DNA from: Gammaproteobacteria bacterium RIFCSPHIGHO2_12_FULL_63_22
GTDB lineage: Bacteria; Pseudomonadota; Gammaproteobacteria; Xanthomonadales; Xanthomonadaceae
Assembly: GCA_001801685.1 (NCBI GenBank)
Contig: MGYJ01000088.1
Coordinates: 65,235 to 129,234 of the forward strand
DNA: 64,000 nt
Direction: 5' to 3'
Shown here: positions 51,664-61,472 of the stretch, in pieces
Layout of the letters: each line of letters starts with the position of its first letter
How positions within the stretch are numbered: the first letter of the stretch is position 1
The notes under the pieces: model-generated
Seen by the model: only the letters and a program-made list of their open reading frames with translations
Databases searched by the model: none
Told to the model about the DNA's origin: nothing
Program-made: the position numbers and the translations under genes

Positions 51664-52656
51664 TCAGCGCGGCACCTGCTGGCTCGAACAATGGAAGCTG
51701 CCGCCACCGACGATGATCCCGCGCGCGGGCACGCCGACGGCGCGGCGATCGGGGAAGAGCGCGGCAAGGGCGTCGACCGCGGCCTGATCGTTCGCGACGC
51801 CATAGGTCGGCACGACGACCGTGCTGTTGCCGATATAGAAGTTCATATAGCTCGCCGCCGCAATCTCGCCGTCGATCTCGATCCGTCCGGGCGAGGGGAG
51901 ATCGACGATTTCGATCCCGCCGAACGCCGCGGTGCGCGCGCGGGCGTCGGCGTAGATGTGCGCGTTGGGATCGTCATCGCCCGCTGCAACCGGTAGCGCC
52001 AGCCGGCCCTCGCCGACGAAGCGCGCGAGATTGTCGACATGGCCGTCGGTATGGTCGCCGACGAGCCCGTTACCGAGCCACAGCAGCCGGTCGATGCCGA
52101 GCGACTGGTGGAGCCGCACCGCTATATCTTCGCGCGTCAGCGCCGGGTTGCGGTTGGTGTTGAGCAGGCATTCTTCGGTGGTCACGCACAGGCCGGTGCC
52201 GTCGACGTCGATCGCGCCGCCTTCGAGCACCCAATCGAGGTGCTGCGTCGGCAGGTCCGCGTGTGCAGCGAGAATAGCGCCAATCTCCCGGTCGCCGGGC
52301 ATCACGAACTTGTTGCCCCACCAATTGAAGTCGAAATTGCGCGCCTCGCGTTCGGGGCCGGTGCCGACGATGATGGGGCCCGTGTCACGCAGCCAGATAT
52401 CGCCGAAGGGAGCCACGAACAACTGCACACCCTCATCGACGAGCGCCTCGGCGATATCGGCATTGTCATGGTCGCGAACGAGAAGATGCACTGTCTCGCC
52501 GCGCCCGCCGTCGTGGACGGCGTTGGCGAAGGCCGCGACATCGCGGCGCGCCGCGTCGATCTGTCCCGCCCACTCGTCCTCGAGGTGCGGGAAGCCGATC
52601 CAGACGGCGTTGTGCGGCGCCCATTCGGCAGGCATGCATATGGTCATCCTGTTCAT
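51664..52656 (-). CDS. aguA: Agmatine deiminase
   Basis: Agmatine iminohydrolase of 330 residues that converts agmatine to N-carbamoylputrescine. Conserved catalytic elements are MPAEWAPHNAVWIGFP, GDIWLRDTGPI, LEGGAIDVDG, GDHTDGHVDN and the C-terminal cysteine in GGGSFHCSSQQ. It lies 58 bp before the amidase gene that follows it in transcription. A 95-bp palindromic repeat starts 9 bp upstream of the ATG, so the promoter must overlap or flank this repeat. Confidence 0.95.
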   Translation of the reverse strand: MNRMTICMPAEWAPHNAVWIGFPHLEDEWAGQIDAARRDVAAFANAVHDGGRGETVHLLVRDHDNADIAEALVDEGVQLFVAPFGDIWLRDTGPIIVGTGPEREARNFDFNWWGNKFVMPGDREIGAILAAHADLPTQHLDWVLEGGAIDVDGTGLCVTTEECLLNTNRNPALTREDIAVRLHQSLGIDRLLWLGNGLVGDHTDGHVDNLARFVGEGRLALPVAAGDDDPNAHIYADARARTAAFGGIEIVDLPSPGRIEIDGEIAAASYMNFYIGNSTVVVPTYGVANDQAAVDALAALFPDRRAVGVPARGIIVGGGSFHCSSQQVPR

Positions 52657-52665
52657 ATCCTAGTT

Positions 52666-52760
52666 CGTCATTGCGAGCGAAGCGAAGCAATCCAGAGCGG
52701 TTTTACGCCACTCTGGATTGCCGCGTCCCCCGGATCAAGTCCGGGGTCCCCGCAATGACG
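52666..52760. repeat. 95-bp palindromic intergenic repeat, copy 1
   Basis: It begins CGTCATTGCGAG and ends CGCAATGACG, with an internal inverted pair CAGAG/CTCTG followed by GGATTGCCGCG. The same terminal and internal words, and the same 95-bp length, occur at 59494-59588. This is an interspersed REP/MITE-like element of a kind widespread in alphaproteobacteria. Confidence 0.8.
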
Positions 52761-52770
52761 AGGCTAGGCC

Positions 52771-54456
52771 TTATTTTGCCGCGGCGCGCGACTTGTCGCG
52801 GGCGGCGCGGAATTCGTCGCCCTCGACCCAGTTCGGCCATGCGTCGGTCATCGCCAGCATCCGGCCCGCGGCGTAATAAAGGCGCAGGTCCGACATCATG
52901 CCGTCCCAGTTGGTGATCGCCTCATATTCGTCGTCCGGCGCATGATAGCGGTTCTTTTCATAATCTTCGGCCGCCTTCTGGCCTGCCTCGACGCCGCCCT
53001 CGACCAGCTCGTCGCCGCTGCCGAAGTTGAACATCGGCACGCCAAGCTTGGCAAAGCTGAAATGATCCGAACGATAATAGAAGCCCTTTTCGGGCGTCGG
53101 TTCCTGCTTGACGGTGCGGCCCTCCATCTTGGCGAGCTTTTCGACATAGGCGTCGAGTTCGGACTTGCCGCCGCCGACAACGACGATGTCCTTGGCCGGA
53201 CCGACCGCGTTGAGCGCATCCATATTCACGCCGCCCACGGTCTGCGCGAGCGGAAAGACCGGGTTTTCGGCGTAATATTTCGACCCGAGCAGGCCCGATT
53301 CCTCGGCGGTCACGGCCAGGAACACGATGCTGCGATCGGGCGCGCCGGCTTTCTGGAAAGCCTGCGCCAGCGTCACCAGACCCGCGATGCCGCTCGCATT
53401 GTCGACGGCGCCATTGCAGATGTCGTCGCCGCCCACGGGCGTGCAGCGGCCGAGGTGATCCCAATGGCCGGTGTAGAGGACATATTCGTCGGGGCGCTTG
53501 GCGCCCGGCAGCACGCCGATGACGTTGCGCGACATCTTTTTCGAAATGTCATTGTCGAAGCCGAAATTGGCCTTCACGCCGGTGAGGGGGACGCCCTTGA
53601 AGCCCTTCTTCTTGGCCGCTTCGCGCAGCGCGTCGAAATCCTGTCCGGCGCTCGCGAACAATTCCTTCGCCTTGGCGAGCTGGATCCAGCCGTTCGCGAC
53701 GGTTTCTTTCGCGCCGCCATCCTTGCTCTCGGCGAGATACTGGGTGCCGGTGTTGCTCGACTCGACGACGTTCCAGCCATAGGCGGCGGGTTCGGTGTCG
53801 TGGACGATCAGCACCGCCGCGGCGCCCTGGCGTGCGGCTTCCTCATATTTGTATGACCAGCGGCCGTAATAGGTCATCGCGCGGCCGTTGAATTCGCCCT
53901 TGGCTTCCTTGGTCTGCCAGTCGGGATCGTTGACGAGGACGACCACGGTCTTGCCCTTCACGTCGAGCCCGGCATAGTCGTTCCAGCCCTTTTCGGGGGC
54001 GTTGATACCATAACCGACGAACACGACATCGCTGTCCTTGACCTCGGTCTTGGGCTGGACGCGATAGCTGAACGCGACATAATCCTTCGCATATTGCGCG
54101 GTGACCGGCGTCTTGCCGCCGGTGAAGGTCAGCGGGGTCGCGTTTTTCGAGGTGATTTCGACCAGCGGCACATCCTGCGTCCAGCTGCCGTTGTTGCCGG
54201 GCTTCAGCCCCGCTTCCTGATATTTCTTGATGATATAGGCGACGGTCTTTTCCTCGCCGGGGGTGCCGGGGGCGCGGCCTTCATAAGCGTCCGAGGACAA
54301 TTCCTTGGTCACCGCCTGAAGCGTCGCGAGCGACAGTTCGGGGATCTCGACATCGGGGATCGCGGTGGCGGACGTCGCGGCCTTGTCGGACGCGTTGCAC
54401 GCGGCAACGGTCAGCAGGACCGCAAGCGCTGCTGAGGTTCGGGGGAAACGAAGCAT
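52771..54456 (-). CDS. M28 family metallopeptidase, lipoprotein
   Basis: A 561-residue M28 aminopeptidase-like protein with a lipoprotein signal (LLTVAACNAS; lipobox cysteine about 20). Zinc ligands are seen in TGHWDHLGR, GAVDNASG, TAEESGLLG, NMDALNAVG and YRSDHFSFAK. A PA-like insert (about 150-290) precedes the catalytic core, as in related glutamate carboxypeptidase-like enzymes. It probably trims peptides in the periplasm. GAGGA lies upstream of the ATG at 54456. It lies downstream of rpsD on the same strand, separated by a terminator. Confidence 0.92.
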   Translation of the reverse strand: MLRFPRTSAALAVLLTVAACNASDKAATSATAIPDVEIPELSLATLQAVTKELSSDAYEGRAPGTPGEEKTVAYIIKKYQEAGLKPGNNGSWTQDVPLVEITSKNATPLTFTGGKTPVTAQYAKDYVAFSYRVQPKTEVKDSDVVFVGYGINAPEKGWNDYAGLDVKGKTVVVLVNDPDWQTKEAKGEFNGRAMTYYGRWSYKYEEAARQGAAAVLIVHDTEPAAYGWNVVESSNTGTQYLAESKDGGAKETVANGWIQLAKAKELFASAGQDFDALREAAKKKGFKGVPLTGVKANFGFDNDISKKMSRNVIGVLPGAKRPDEYVLYTGHWDHLGRCTPVGGDDICNGAVDNASGIAGLVTLAQAFQKAGAPDRSIVFLAVTAEESGLLGSKYYAENPVFPLAQTVGGVNMDALNAVGPAKDIVVVGGGKSELDAYVEKLAKMEGRTVKQEPTPEKGFYYRSDHFSFAKLGVPMFNFGSGDELVEGGVEAGQKAAEDYEKNRYHAPDDEYEAITNWDGMMSDLRLYYAAGRMLAMTDAWPNWVEGDEFRAARDKSRAAAK

Positions 54457-54521
54457 GGAAATTCCTCGGGTTTTCGTATTTGACCGCGGGCTTGTGCCAG
54501 CCGCGCCCGCCCGATGCAAGA

Positions 54522-54545
54522 AGGGCGGCCCTTGCGGACCGCCCT
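54522..54545 (-). terminator. rpsD terminator hairpin
   Basis: AGGGCGG and CCGCCCT form a 7-bp stem with a 10-base loop 28 bp after the rpsD stop. On the minus strand it is followed by TTCTT. It separates rpsD from the M28 peptidase gene. Confidence 0.65.
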
Positions 54546-54573
54546 CCTGAAATTCGTTTCGGTGGAAACCGGA

Positions 54574-55185
54574 TCAGCGCGAATAAAATTCGACGACCAG
54601 GTTCGGTTCCATCTTCACCGGATAGGGGACTTCGTCGAGCGTCGGAACGCGGACATAGGTCACCTTGGTGCCGTCAACCGCCAGATATTCGGGCAGGTCG
54701 CGCTCGGGCAGGCTCTGCGCTTCGGCGACCAGCGCCATTTCCTGCGCCTTCTTGCCCAGGGTGACTTCGTCGCCCGGCTTCACGAGGCGGCTGGCGACGT
54801 TGCACTTCACGCCGTTCACATAGACGTGGCCGTGGCTGACGAGCTGGCGGGCCGAGAAGATCGTCGGGGTGAACTTCGAGCGGTAGACGACGGCGTCGAG
54901 GCGGCGTTCGAGCAGGCCGATCAGGTTCTGGCCGGTGTCGCCCTTCATGCGCGACGCCTCGAAATAATTCTTCTTGAACTGCTTTTCGGTGATGTCGCCG
55001 TAATAGCCCTTCAGCTTCTGCTTCGCGCGAAGCTGGATGCCGAAGTCCGACATCTTGCCCTTGCGGCGCTGACCATGCTGGCCGGGGCCATATTCGCGGC
55101 GGTTGACCGGGCTTTTCGGGCGACCCCAGATGTTTTCACCCATCCGGCGGTCGAGTTTATACTTGGCGCTCTGGCGCTTCGACAT
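54574..55185 (-). CDS. rpsD: 30S ribosomal protein S4
   Basis: Ribosomal protein S4, 203 residues, a primary 16S rRNA-binding protein. It starts [20 protein letters not shown] and has the S4 RNA-binding domain [14 protein letters not shown] followed by [14 protein letters not shown]. The start at 55185 gives the family length; the in-frame extension upstream is not homologous. GAGACGAC precedes the ATG. Monocistronic, with its own terminator. Confidence 0.98.
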   Translation of the reverse strand: MSKRQSAKYKLDRRMGENIWGRPKSPVNRREYGPGQHGQRRKGKMSDFGIQLRAKQKLKGYYGDITEKQFKKNYFEASRMKGDTGQNLIGLLERRLDAVVYRSKFTPTIFSARQLVSHGHVYVNGVKCNVASRLVKPGDEVTLGKKAQEMALVAEAQSLPERDLPEYLAVDGTKVTYVRVPTLDEVPYPVKMEPNLVVEFYSR

Positions 55186-55387
55186 ATGTCGTCTCCAATA
55201 TGCTGTGTGCCGAAGGATTTCGGCGGTTCCCGGGTCGCACCATATGGACGAGATGCCATATGCGACCGCCGCTTCACCGGGGTGCGGGGTCCATTGCGAA
55301 GGCGCGCGGTTAGACGGCGATGGGCAGAAAGTCAAGCGCGCCAGCCGCGGCTCGACAGAATGGAAAAAGCCGTTAAAGGCAGCGCGC

Positions 55388-55717
55388 ATGACGTCCGCCA
55401 AACTTCCCGAAGCCAAACGTCCCGAAGAGTGCGAAACGATGATCGATGTCCGCGCCGGGGTCGATCAGGTCGATCGCGAGCTGGTCGCGCTGCTCGTCCG
55501 CCGTTTCGGCTATATGGATGCCGCCGCGCGCATCAAGAGCGATCGCGCATCGGTTCGCGACGAGGCGCGCAAGGCCGAAGTGCTCGACAATGTCGCGCGC
55601 GAAGCCGCCGCCGCCGGGTTGGTGCCCGAGCGGCTTCGCGCCGTGTGGAACGAACTGGTCGAACAGTCGATCGCTTATGAAGCGACCCGGTGGGACCAGC
55701 TGCGCGCCGATCGCTGA
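55388..55717 (+). CDS. Chorismate mutase, AroQ class
   Basis: All-helical AroQ-type chorismate mutase of 109 residues that converts chorismate to prephenate. Active-site positions are plausible: the Arg in [21 protein letters not shown], Lys in ARIKSDR, and the C-terminal [12 protein letters not shown] helix. It is a stand-alone, PchB-like domain. The ATG at 55388 is used; there is no strong Shine-Dalgarno. Confidence 0.88.
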   Translation: MTSAKLPEAKRPEECETMIDVRAGVDQVDRELVALLVRRFGYMDAAARIKSDRASVRDEARKAEVLDNVAREAAAAGLVPERLRAVWNELVEQSIAYEATRWDQLRADR

Positions 55718-55729
55718 CCGTTTCGTGCT

Positions 55730-55945
55730 TTAGTTGGTATTTTCGCCCGCGGGCTTGTCCGATGCCGCCTGTTCTGCCTCGGCCTTTGGCTTGGCGGGTT
55801 CGACGACGGTGCGGCAGACGCGCTTTGGCACCGTGCTGCCCGTAACCTCGATCTTCTGGCAAATCTTTTTCGGTTTGGCGGGCTTGGCGGCGGCATCGTC
55901 GGCAGCCGTTGCGGCGAGCGCCAGGGAGAGTATCACAGAGATCAT
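55730..55945 (-). CDS. Small secreted two-cysteine protein
   Basis: A 71-residue exported protein. The signal sequence ISVILSLALAATAADDA is followed by a Lys/Pro-rich stretch and two cysteines 15 residues apart (ICQKIEVTGSTVPKRVCRT). Sphingomonads carry many small proteins with this C-x-IEVTGS-x-C pattern; the function is not known. It is convergent with the chorismate mutase gene. Confidence 0.75.
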   Translation of the reverse strand: MISVILSLALAATAADDAAAKPAKPKKICQKIEVTGSTVPKRVCRTVVEPAKPKAEAEQAASDKPAGENTN

Positions 55946-56022
55946 ATAGTTATCCGCTCCTTGAAGGATCGCGTGTTCTAAGCGGGATTTCGTTCAACGC
56001 AAAGAAAATGTCGGACGGTTAC

Positions 56023-56751
56023 TCAGCGCGGTCTTGGCGCCCGGCCCAGCGCGGTGACGATGCCGTGCATCATGCGGATGTCATTGTGCGACCAGCCCGT
56101 CTTGGTAAGCGCCGTGCGCAGGGTGCGCAGCGTCGCATCGCGGCGGTCGGCGGGAAAGAAATAGCCGGCGGTATCGAGATCGCGGACGAAATGCTGGATC
56201 AACTCTTCCATCTCGGCGTGGGGCGCGGGCGGCGCCAGCGGCATTTCGGGCGGGCTCGCCAGCGCGACGCCCTTCGACCATTCATAGGCGAGCAGGATCA
56301 CGGCCTGTGCCAGGTTGAGCGAGCCGAAGTTCGGGTTGATCGGCACGGTGACGATCTTGTGCGCCACCGCGACATCGTCGGTTTCAAGTCCCGATCGTTC
56401 GGGGCCGAAGATATAGGCCGACCGTCCGGCACTTGCGTGGACTTCGCGCGCTGCGGCCTCGGGGGTCAGCACCGGCTTCATCACGCCGCGCTTGCGCACC
56501 GTGGTCGCATAGATGGTCGTGCAGTCGGCGACGGCATCGGCCAGGCTGCCGAACAGCTGCGCTTCGGCCAGCACGATGTCGGCCCCCGCCGATGCCGGGC
56601 CGGCATCGGGATTCGGCCAGCCGTCGCGCGGGCTGACAAGCCGGAGTTCGGTGAGCCCGAAGTTGAGCATCGCGCGCGCCGCCTTGCCGATATTTTCGCC
56701 CAGTTGCGGACGGACAAGAACGATGACGGGGGGGAGGGCGGCCGCGGTCAT
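56023..56751 (-). CDS. trmJ: tRNA (cytidine/uridine-2'-O-)-methyltransferase, TrmJ-like
   Basis: SpoU/SPOUT-family RNA 2'-O-methyltransferase of 242 residues, modifying tRNA position 32. Motifs are [22 protein letters not shown] (motif 1), [14 protein letters not shown] (motif 2) and [16 protein letters not shown] (motif 3, knotted AdoMet site; first residue VP in the protein). It is the last gene of the rpiB-glyA-nrdR run and its ATG overlaps the nrdR stop (ATGA). Confidence 0.92.
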   Translation of the reverse strand: MTAAALPPVIVLVRPQLGENIGKAARAMLNFGLTELRLVSPRDGWPNPDAGPASAGADIVLAEAQLFGSLADAVADCTTIYATTVRKRGVMKPVLTPEAAAREVHASAGRSAYIFGPERSGLETDDVAVAHKIVTVPINPNFGSLNLAQAVILLAYEWSKGVALASPPEMPLAPPAPHAEMEELIQHFVRDLDTAGYFFPADRRDATLRTLRTALTKTGWSHNDIRMMHGIVTALGRAPRPR

Positions 56752-57215
56752 TTGCTGGGCCGGGCCGCCTCGGTGATGGAAGAGGCGAACTCCTCGAAAT
56801 CCTTGGCTTCGGTAAATTCGCGATACACGCTGGCAAAGCGGATATAGGCGACATTGTCGAAGCCCTTCAGCGCCTCCATCACCATCGCGCCGATCTGCTG
56901 CGCCTTGACCTCATTCTCACCCGACGTTTCGAGCTGGCGCTGGATACCCGACACCAGCCGCTCGATCCGCGCCCCGTCGATCGGCCGCTTGCGGCACGCG
57001 ATCTGGATGCTGCGCATCAGTTTTTCGCGGTCGAAAGGTTCGCGCCCGCCATCGGCCTTGAGCACCGCCACTTCGCGCAGCTGGATGCGTTCAAAGGTGG
57101 TGAAGCGCGCGCCGCAATCCTCGCACTGTCGCCGCCGACGAATCGCCGCGCCGTCCTCGGTCGGACGGCTGTCCTTCACCTGGCTGTCTTCATGGCCGCA
57201 GTAAGGGCAACGCAT
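56748..57215 (-). CDS. nrdR: Transcriptional repressor NrdR
   Basis: NrdR, 155 residues, repressor of ribonucleotide reductase genes. The N-terminal zinc ribbon is [18 protein letters not shown] with [11 protein letters not shown]. The ATP-cone (about 49-139) begins [20 protein letters not shown]. It is transcribed with glyA, as in many bacteria where NrdR sits with one-carbon genes. Confidence 0.97.
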   Translation of the reverse strand: MRCPYCGHEDSQVKDSRPTEDGAAIRRRRQCEDCGARFTTFERIQLREVAVLKADGGREPFDREKLMRSIQIACRKRPIDGARIERLVSGIQRQLETSGENEVKAQQIGAMVMEALKGFDNVAYIRFASVYREFTEAKDFEEFASSITEAARPSK

Positions 57216-57218
57216 CGG

Positions 57219-57437
57219 TTAGCGTTTCACCCGCGTGTAGAGCGCGATCGCGGCGCCGGCCAGCAGCCCGACCGGCCACGACACGATGGGCAATACCGCA
57301 CCCGCCACTGCGCCAACGACGCCGCCGGTCAGCACCGGGCGCGTCGAGGGATGGGCCAGGCCCTGCTTGCCCATCGCCTTGACCTCTTCGATCGTGACTT
57401 CGACCAGCGTCGGTTCCTCGGGGTGCTGCCGCGCCAT
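57219..57437 (-). CDS. Small membrane protein of unknown function
   Basis: A 72-residue protein with a hydrophilic N-terminal half and one or two membrane segments (VLTGGVVGAVAGAVLPIVSW and GLLAGAAIALYTRV). The start at 57437 lies 4 bp after the glyA stop, so it is co-transcribed between glyA and nrdR. No known family recognised. Confidence 0.8.
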   Translation of the reverse strand: MARQHPEEPTLVEVTIEEVKAMGKQGLAHPSTRPVLTGGVVGAVAGAVLPIVSWPVGLLAGAAIALYTRVKR

Positions 57438-57441
57438 GACT

Positions 57442-58749
57442 TTATCCCTGATAGATCGGGAAGCGTTCGCACAGCGCGCGGACGCGGCCCCGCACATCGG
57501 CCTCGACATCGGCGTCGCCATGCTCGCCCTTGTCGCGCAATGCTTCCAGCACGTCGGCGACCATATCGCCGATTTCCTCGAACTCGGCGATGCCGAAACC
57601 GCGCGTTGTGCCCGCGGGCGAGCCGACGCGGATGCCGCTGGTCTTGATCGGCGGCAGCGGGTCGAACGGAATGCCGTTCTTGTTGCAGGTGATCGCGCTC
57701 CGTTCGAGCGCCTCGTCGGCGTCGCGGCCGGTGACGCCCAGCGGGCGGAGGTCGATCAGCGCGAGGTGCGTGTCGGTGCCGCCCGCGACGACATCGGCGC
57801 CGCGTGCCTTCAGCCGGTTTGCCAGCGCCTGGGCATTGGCGATCGTCGCCTTCGCATAATGTTTGAATTCGGGGCGCAGCGCCTCGCCAAACGCCACGGC
57901 TTTCGCGGCGATGACGTGCATCAGCGGACCGCCCTGAAGGCCGGGGAAGACCGCCGAATTGATGCGCTTGGCGATCGCCTCGTCATTGGTCAGGATCATG
58001 CCGCCGCGCGGACCGCGCAGCGTCTTGTGCGTCGTCGTGGTGACGACATGGGCATGTTCCATCGGCGAGGGGTGTGCGCCGCCGGCGACGAGGCCCGCGA
58101 AATGCGCCATATCGACCATCAGCAGCGCGCCGACATCGTCGGCGATGGCGCGGAAGCGCGCGAAATCGAGCGTGCGCGGATAGGCCGAGCCGCCCGCGAT
58201 GATCAGCGCGGGGCGATGCTCTTTCGCCAGCGCTTCGACCTGCTCGAAATCGACGAGATGGTCGTCGGCGCGGACGCCATATTGCACGGCGTTGAACCAT
58301 TTGCCCGACATCGCGGGCGCCGCGCCATGCGTCAGGTGACCGCCGGCGTCGAGGCTCATACCGAGGATCGTCGCGCCGGGCTTGGTCAGCGCGAGCATGA
58401 CAGCTCCGTTCGCCTGCGCCCCCGAATGCGGCTGGACGTTGGCGAAGCCGCAATCGAACAGCTGTTTCGCGCGGTCGATCGCAAGCTGCTCGACCTCGTC
58501 CGACGGGGCGCAGCCCTGATAATAGCGACGGCCCGGATAACCTTCGGCATATTTGTTCGTGAACACGCTGCCTTGCGCTTCGAGCACCGCCTTCGAGACG
58601 ATATTTTCCGACGCGATCAGTTCGATCTGATGCTGTTCGCGGTCGAGTTCATGCTTCATCGCTGCCGCGACCGCGGGATCGACCTTGTCGACGCCGTCGG
58701 TGAAATAGCCGGCCGATTTGATGGGCTTGTCGAGCGTTTCTGTGGTCAT
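57442..58749 (-). CDS. glyA: Serine hydroxymethyltransferase
   Basis: PLP-dependent glycine/serine interconversion enzyme of 435 residues that feeds one-carbon units to folate. The PLP lysine lies in [16 protein letters not shown] (about residue 243). Other SHMT segments are [20 protein letters not shown] and NKNGIPFDP. Its ATG overlaps the rpiB stop (ATGA). Confidence 0.98.
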   Translation of the reverse strand: MTTETLDKPIKSAGYFTDGVDKVDPAVAAAMKHELDREQHQIELIASENIVSKAVLEAQGSVFTNKYAEGYPGRRYYQGCAPSDEVEQLAIDRAKQLFDCGFANVQPHSGAQANGAVMLALTKPGATILGMSLDAGGHLTHGAAPAMSGKWFNAVQYGVRADDHLVDFEQVEALAKEHRPALIIAGGSAYPRTLDFARFRAIADDVGALLMVDMAHFAGLVAGGAHPSPMEHAHVVTTTTHKTLRGPRGGMILTNDEAIAKRINSAVFPGLQGGPLMHVIAAKAVAFGEALRPEFKHYAKATIANAQALANRLKARGADVVAGGTDTHLALIDLRPLGVTGRDADEALERSAITCNKNGIPFDPLPPIKTSGIRVGSPAGTTRGFGIAEFEEIGDMVADVLEALRDKGEHGDADVEADVRGRVRALCERFPIYQG

Positions 58750-59210
58750 CGGCTGGTCTCCAGTTGGGCCGGATTGAGGCGGGGATTGGAAAGCTTGTCG
58801 ACGCGGCGCGCGTGGCGGTCGCCCGCAAATTCGGTGGTCAGAAAGGCATCGAGACAGGCCTTTGCCATGTCGATGCCGGTCAGCCGTGCGCCCATTGCGA
58901 TGACGTTCGCGTCATTATGTTCGCGCGACAGCTTCGCCGACAGCGGTTCCGACACCAGCGCGCAGCGGGCGGCGGGGTTGCGGTTCACCGAAATCGAGAT
59001 GCCGATCCCCGATCCGCACAGCGCGACGCCGCGCTCCGCCCGGCCATCGGCAATCGCTTCGCCCAGGCGATAGCCATAATCGGGATAATCGACGCTTTCG
59101 GGCCCATTCGTGCCGAGGTCCTCGACCGCGTGCCCCTGTTCGCGCAGCCAGTCGGCAAGCACGGCTTTCAGTTCGTAAGCGGCATGGTCGGAGGCGATGG
59201 CGATGCGCAT
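58746..59210 (-). CDS. rpiB: Ribose-5-phosphate isomerase B
   Basis: RpiB/LacA-family isomerase of 154 residues interconverting ribose-5-phosphate and ribulose-5-phosphate. It has the start [15 protein letters not shown], the phosphate-binding [16 protein letters not shown] with the catalytic cysteine, and a downstream [13 protein letters not shown]. First gene of the rpiB-glyA-(57437)-nrdR-trmJ operon. Confidence 0.96.
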   Translation of the reverse strand: MRIAIASDHAAYELKAVLADWLREQGHAVEDLGTNGPESVDYPDYGYRLGEAIADGRAERGVALCGSGIGISISVNRNPAARCALVSEPLSAKLSREHNDANVIAMGARLTGIDMAKACLDAFLTTEFAGDRHARRVDKLSNPRLNPAQLETSR

Positions 59211-59322
59211 GGTGCGGCTCCCGCAGGGGTCAAGGGAATCGATGAGCGCGCTTTAGGCGAAGCCGTGCGGATTGACCATAAGCGAGGTGGCAAATTTGTG
59301 ACGCCGCCGATAAACCCCCCCT

Positions 59323-59487
59323 ATGTCCGACACGATCATCTCCATCCTGATGCTGACCGGCGTCATCCTGACCGGCGGCGCGGCCTATGTCTTTCGGCGG
59401 GGCGACCGGCGCCGCGCGCTGCTGATGCTCGTCGCGGCGCTGGTGATGTTCGCCAATGTCGCGATCTGGCTGGTGCCGGTGAAATAG
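59323..59487 (+). CDS. Very small membrane protein (54 residues)
   Basis: A 54-residue frame starting MSDTIISILMLTGVILTGGA with two hydrophobic segments (about 5-24 and 33-52) separated by the basic RRGDRRR. The layout of a helical hairpin with a basic turn and a proper ATG and TAG supports a real protein. No family recognised. Confidence 0.65.
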   Translation: MSDTIISILMLTGVILTGGAAYVFRRGDRRRALLMLVAALVMFANVAIWLVPVK

Positions 59488-59493
59488 GCTTAT

Positions 59494-59588
59494 CGTCATT
59501 GCGAGGAGCCGAAGGCGACGCGGCAATCCCCAGCTGGCGTTTGTCTCGGCCGATAGCTGGAGATTGCTTCGCTTTGCTCGCAATGACG
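59494..59588. repeat. 95-bp palindromic intergenic repeat, copy 2
   Basis: It starts CGTCATTGCGAG and ends GCAATGACG, with internal GCGGCAATCC and GGAGATTGCTTCGC. It shares length and end sequences with the copy at 52666-52760, although its interior differs. It sits between the 54-residue gene and the convergent hydrolase gene. Confidence 0.8.
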
Positions 59589-59594
59589 ATGAAT

Positions 59595-60251
59595 TCAGCG
59601 GATCGGCGAATCGGGCGCGAGCCGCATATCCAGATAGTTGTCGAGCGACTTCATCAACTGGTCGAGCTCATGCTCGAAGAAATGGTTGGCGCGCGGGATT
59701 TCGTCGTGATGGATCGTGATGCCCTTTTGCGTGCGCAGCTTGTCGACCAGCTTTTGCACCGCGCTCGGCGGCACGATTTCGTCCTGGCCGCCCGCAACGA
59801 TGATGCCCGACGAGGGGCAGGGCGCAAGGAAGCTGAAGTCATACATGTTCGCCGGCGGTGCGACCGACAGGAAGCCGCGGATTTCGGGGCGGCGCATCAA
59901 CAGCTGCATCCCGATCCATGCGCCAAAGCTGAACCCCGCGATCCACGTCGTCTGCGCCTCGGGATGGATCGACTGGACCCAGTCGAGCGCCGATGCCGCA
60001 TCGGAAAGCTCGCCAATGCCGTTATCGAACGTCCCCTGGCTGCGGCCGACGCCGCGAAAGTTGAACCGCAGCACCGCGAATCCGCGCGCGACGAAGCTCT
60101 TGTACATCGCCTGCGTGATGCGGTCGTTCATCGTGCCGCCGCCCTGCGGATGCGGGTGAAGGATCAGCGCAACCGGCGCGCGCGGGCGCGGCGGCGGCGA
60201 GAAACGCCCTTCGATGCGGCCTTCGGGGCCGGGGAAAATAACGTCGGGCAT
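59595..60251 (-). CDS. Alpha/beta-hydrolase (COG2945-like)
   Basis: A small alpha/beta-hydrolase of 218 residues. Elements are ILHPHPQGGGTMND, RFNFRGVGRSQG, the nucleophile elbow IAGFSFGAW (Ser about 107), the acid in GGQDEIVPP and the histidine in ANHFFEHE. The set matches small cytoplasmic hydrolases of the COG2945 group with unknown substrates. Monocistronic, divergent from the cysteine desulfurase. Confidence 0.88.
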   Translation of the reverse strand: MPDVIFPGPEGRIEGRFSPPPRPRAPVALILHPHPQGGGTMNDRITQAMYKSFVARGFAVLRFNFRGVGRSQGTFDNGIGELSDAASALDWVQSIHPEAQTTWIAGFSFGAWIGMQLLMRRPEIRGFLSVAPPANMYDFSFLAPCPSSGIIVAGGQDEIVPPSAVQKLVDKLRTQKGITIHHDEIPRANHFFEHELDQLMKSLDNYLDMRLAPDSPIR

Positions 60252-60392
60252 GGGCGCACCTTTTCATGTTTTGCGGGCTTGCCAGTGATTCGCCGAGGGG
60301 CGGGGTGGCGGAGCGAGACAGGCGCCTATATAGAAAAAAGGTCGCAACTTGCAACTTTTGCGAATCGTTCGCAAAAAGGACTTTCTCGCAGC

Positions 60393-61472
60393 ATGATTTA
60401 TCTGGATTATCAGGCGACTACGCCGCTCGCACCCGAAGCGCGCGATGCGATGCTGCGCTGGCTTGCGGACGATGGCTTCGCCAATCCGTCGAGCGCGCAC
60501 AAGGCCGGCCGCGCCGCCGCTGCGGCGGTCGAGGTCGCGCGCGACCAGGTTGCGGCGCTGCTGCCCAGGGGCGGACGCGTCTTCTTCACGTCGGGCGCGA
60601 CCGAGGCGCTCAACTGGGCGCTGCTGCGCGGGGCCGAGGCGATGCCGGGCGGCGTAGCCGGGCTCAGCGTTGAACATGCGGCGTCGCTGCAATGCCTGGA
60701 GCGATTGAACGCAGCGACGCTGCCGGTCGATGGCGCCGGGTTGGCGCTGCCGCCCGACGACGCCTTAATCCCGCAAAATGGCATCGTCGCCGCGATGCTG
60801 GTCAACAACGAGGTCGGGACGATCCAGCCGGTCGCCGATTTCGCGGCGGCGGCGCATGTCAGGGGAAGCTGGCTGCTCTGCGATGCGGTGCAGGGCTATG
60901 GCCGCGTCGCGATGCCCGGCGATGCCGACCTGATCGCGATCTCGGCCCACAAGATCCATGGGCCAAAGGGTGTCGGCGCGCTCTGGGTCAAGGACGGCAT
61001 CGACCTGCCGCCGCTGATGTTCGGCGGCGCGCAGGAACAGGGGATGCGATCGGGCACCGTTTCGCCCGCGCTGTGTGCGGGGTTCGGCGCGGCGGCGGCG
61101 CTGGCGGCGGACCGCTTTGACGCGGATGCTGCGCATGTCGAGCGGCTCTGGTCGCTGGCGCTGGATCTGCTGCCCGAATGGACGATCAACGGCGACGCGA
61201 CCCGCCGCTACCATGGCAATCTCAATGTCCGGCGCGAAGGGGTGAACGGCCTCCGCCTGATGTCCGATGCCCGCAACATCGCTTTCTCGCTCGGCAGTGC
61301 GTGCGGCAGCGGGTCGGGCAAGGTCAGCCATGTGCTGCGCGCGATGGGGGTCAGCGAAGCCGATGCGCGCGCGTCGATCCGTCTCGGCTGGGGGCGCTAC
61401 ACCAGCGAGCAGGACCTGCGCGACGGGCTGGCCGCGATCAAGGATGCGGCGCGCTTGCAGGGAGTCGATTGA
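60393..61472 (+). CDS. Cysteine desulfurase (NifS/IscS-like)
   Basis: PLP-dependent cysteine desulfurase of 359 residues that delivers sulfur for Fe-S clusters. It starts MIYLDYQATTPLAP and has FTSGATEALNWAL, the PLP lysine in ISAHKIHGPKGVGALW and the active-site loop cysteine in GSACGSGSGKVSHVL. The TGA overlaps the ferredoxin ATG (TGATG), linking it to Fe-S assembly. Confidence 0.94.
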   Translation: MIYLDYQATTPLAPEARDAMLRWLADDGFANPSSAHKAGRAAAAAVEVARDQVAALLPRGGRVFFTSGATEALNWALLRGAEAMPGGVAGLSVEHAASLQCLERLNAATLPVDGAGLALPPDDALIPQNGIVAAMLVNNEVGTIQPVADFAAAAHVRGSWLLCDAVQGYGRVAMPGDADLIAISAHKIHGPKGVGALWVKDGIDLPPLMFGGAQEQGMRSGTVSPALCAGFGAAAALAADRFDADAAHVERLWSLALDLLPEWTINGDATRRYHGNLNVRREGVNGLRLMSDARNIAFSLGSACGSGSGKVSHVLRAMGVSEADARASIRLGWGRYTSEQDLRDGLAAIKDAARLQGVD

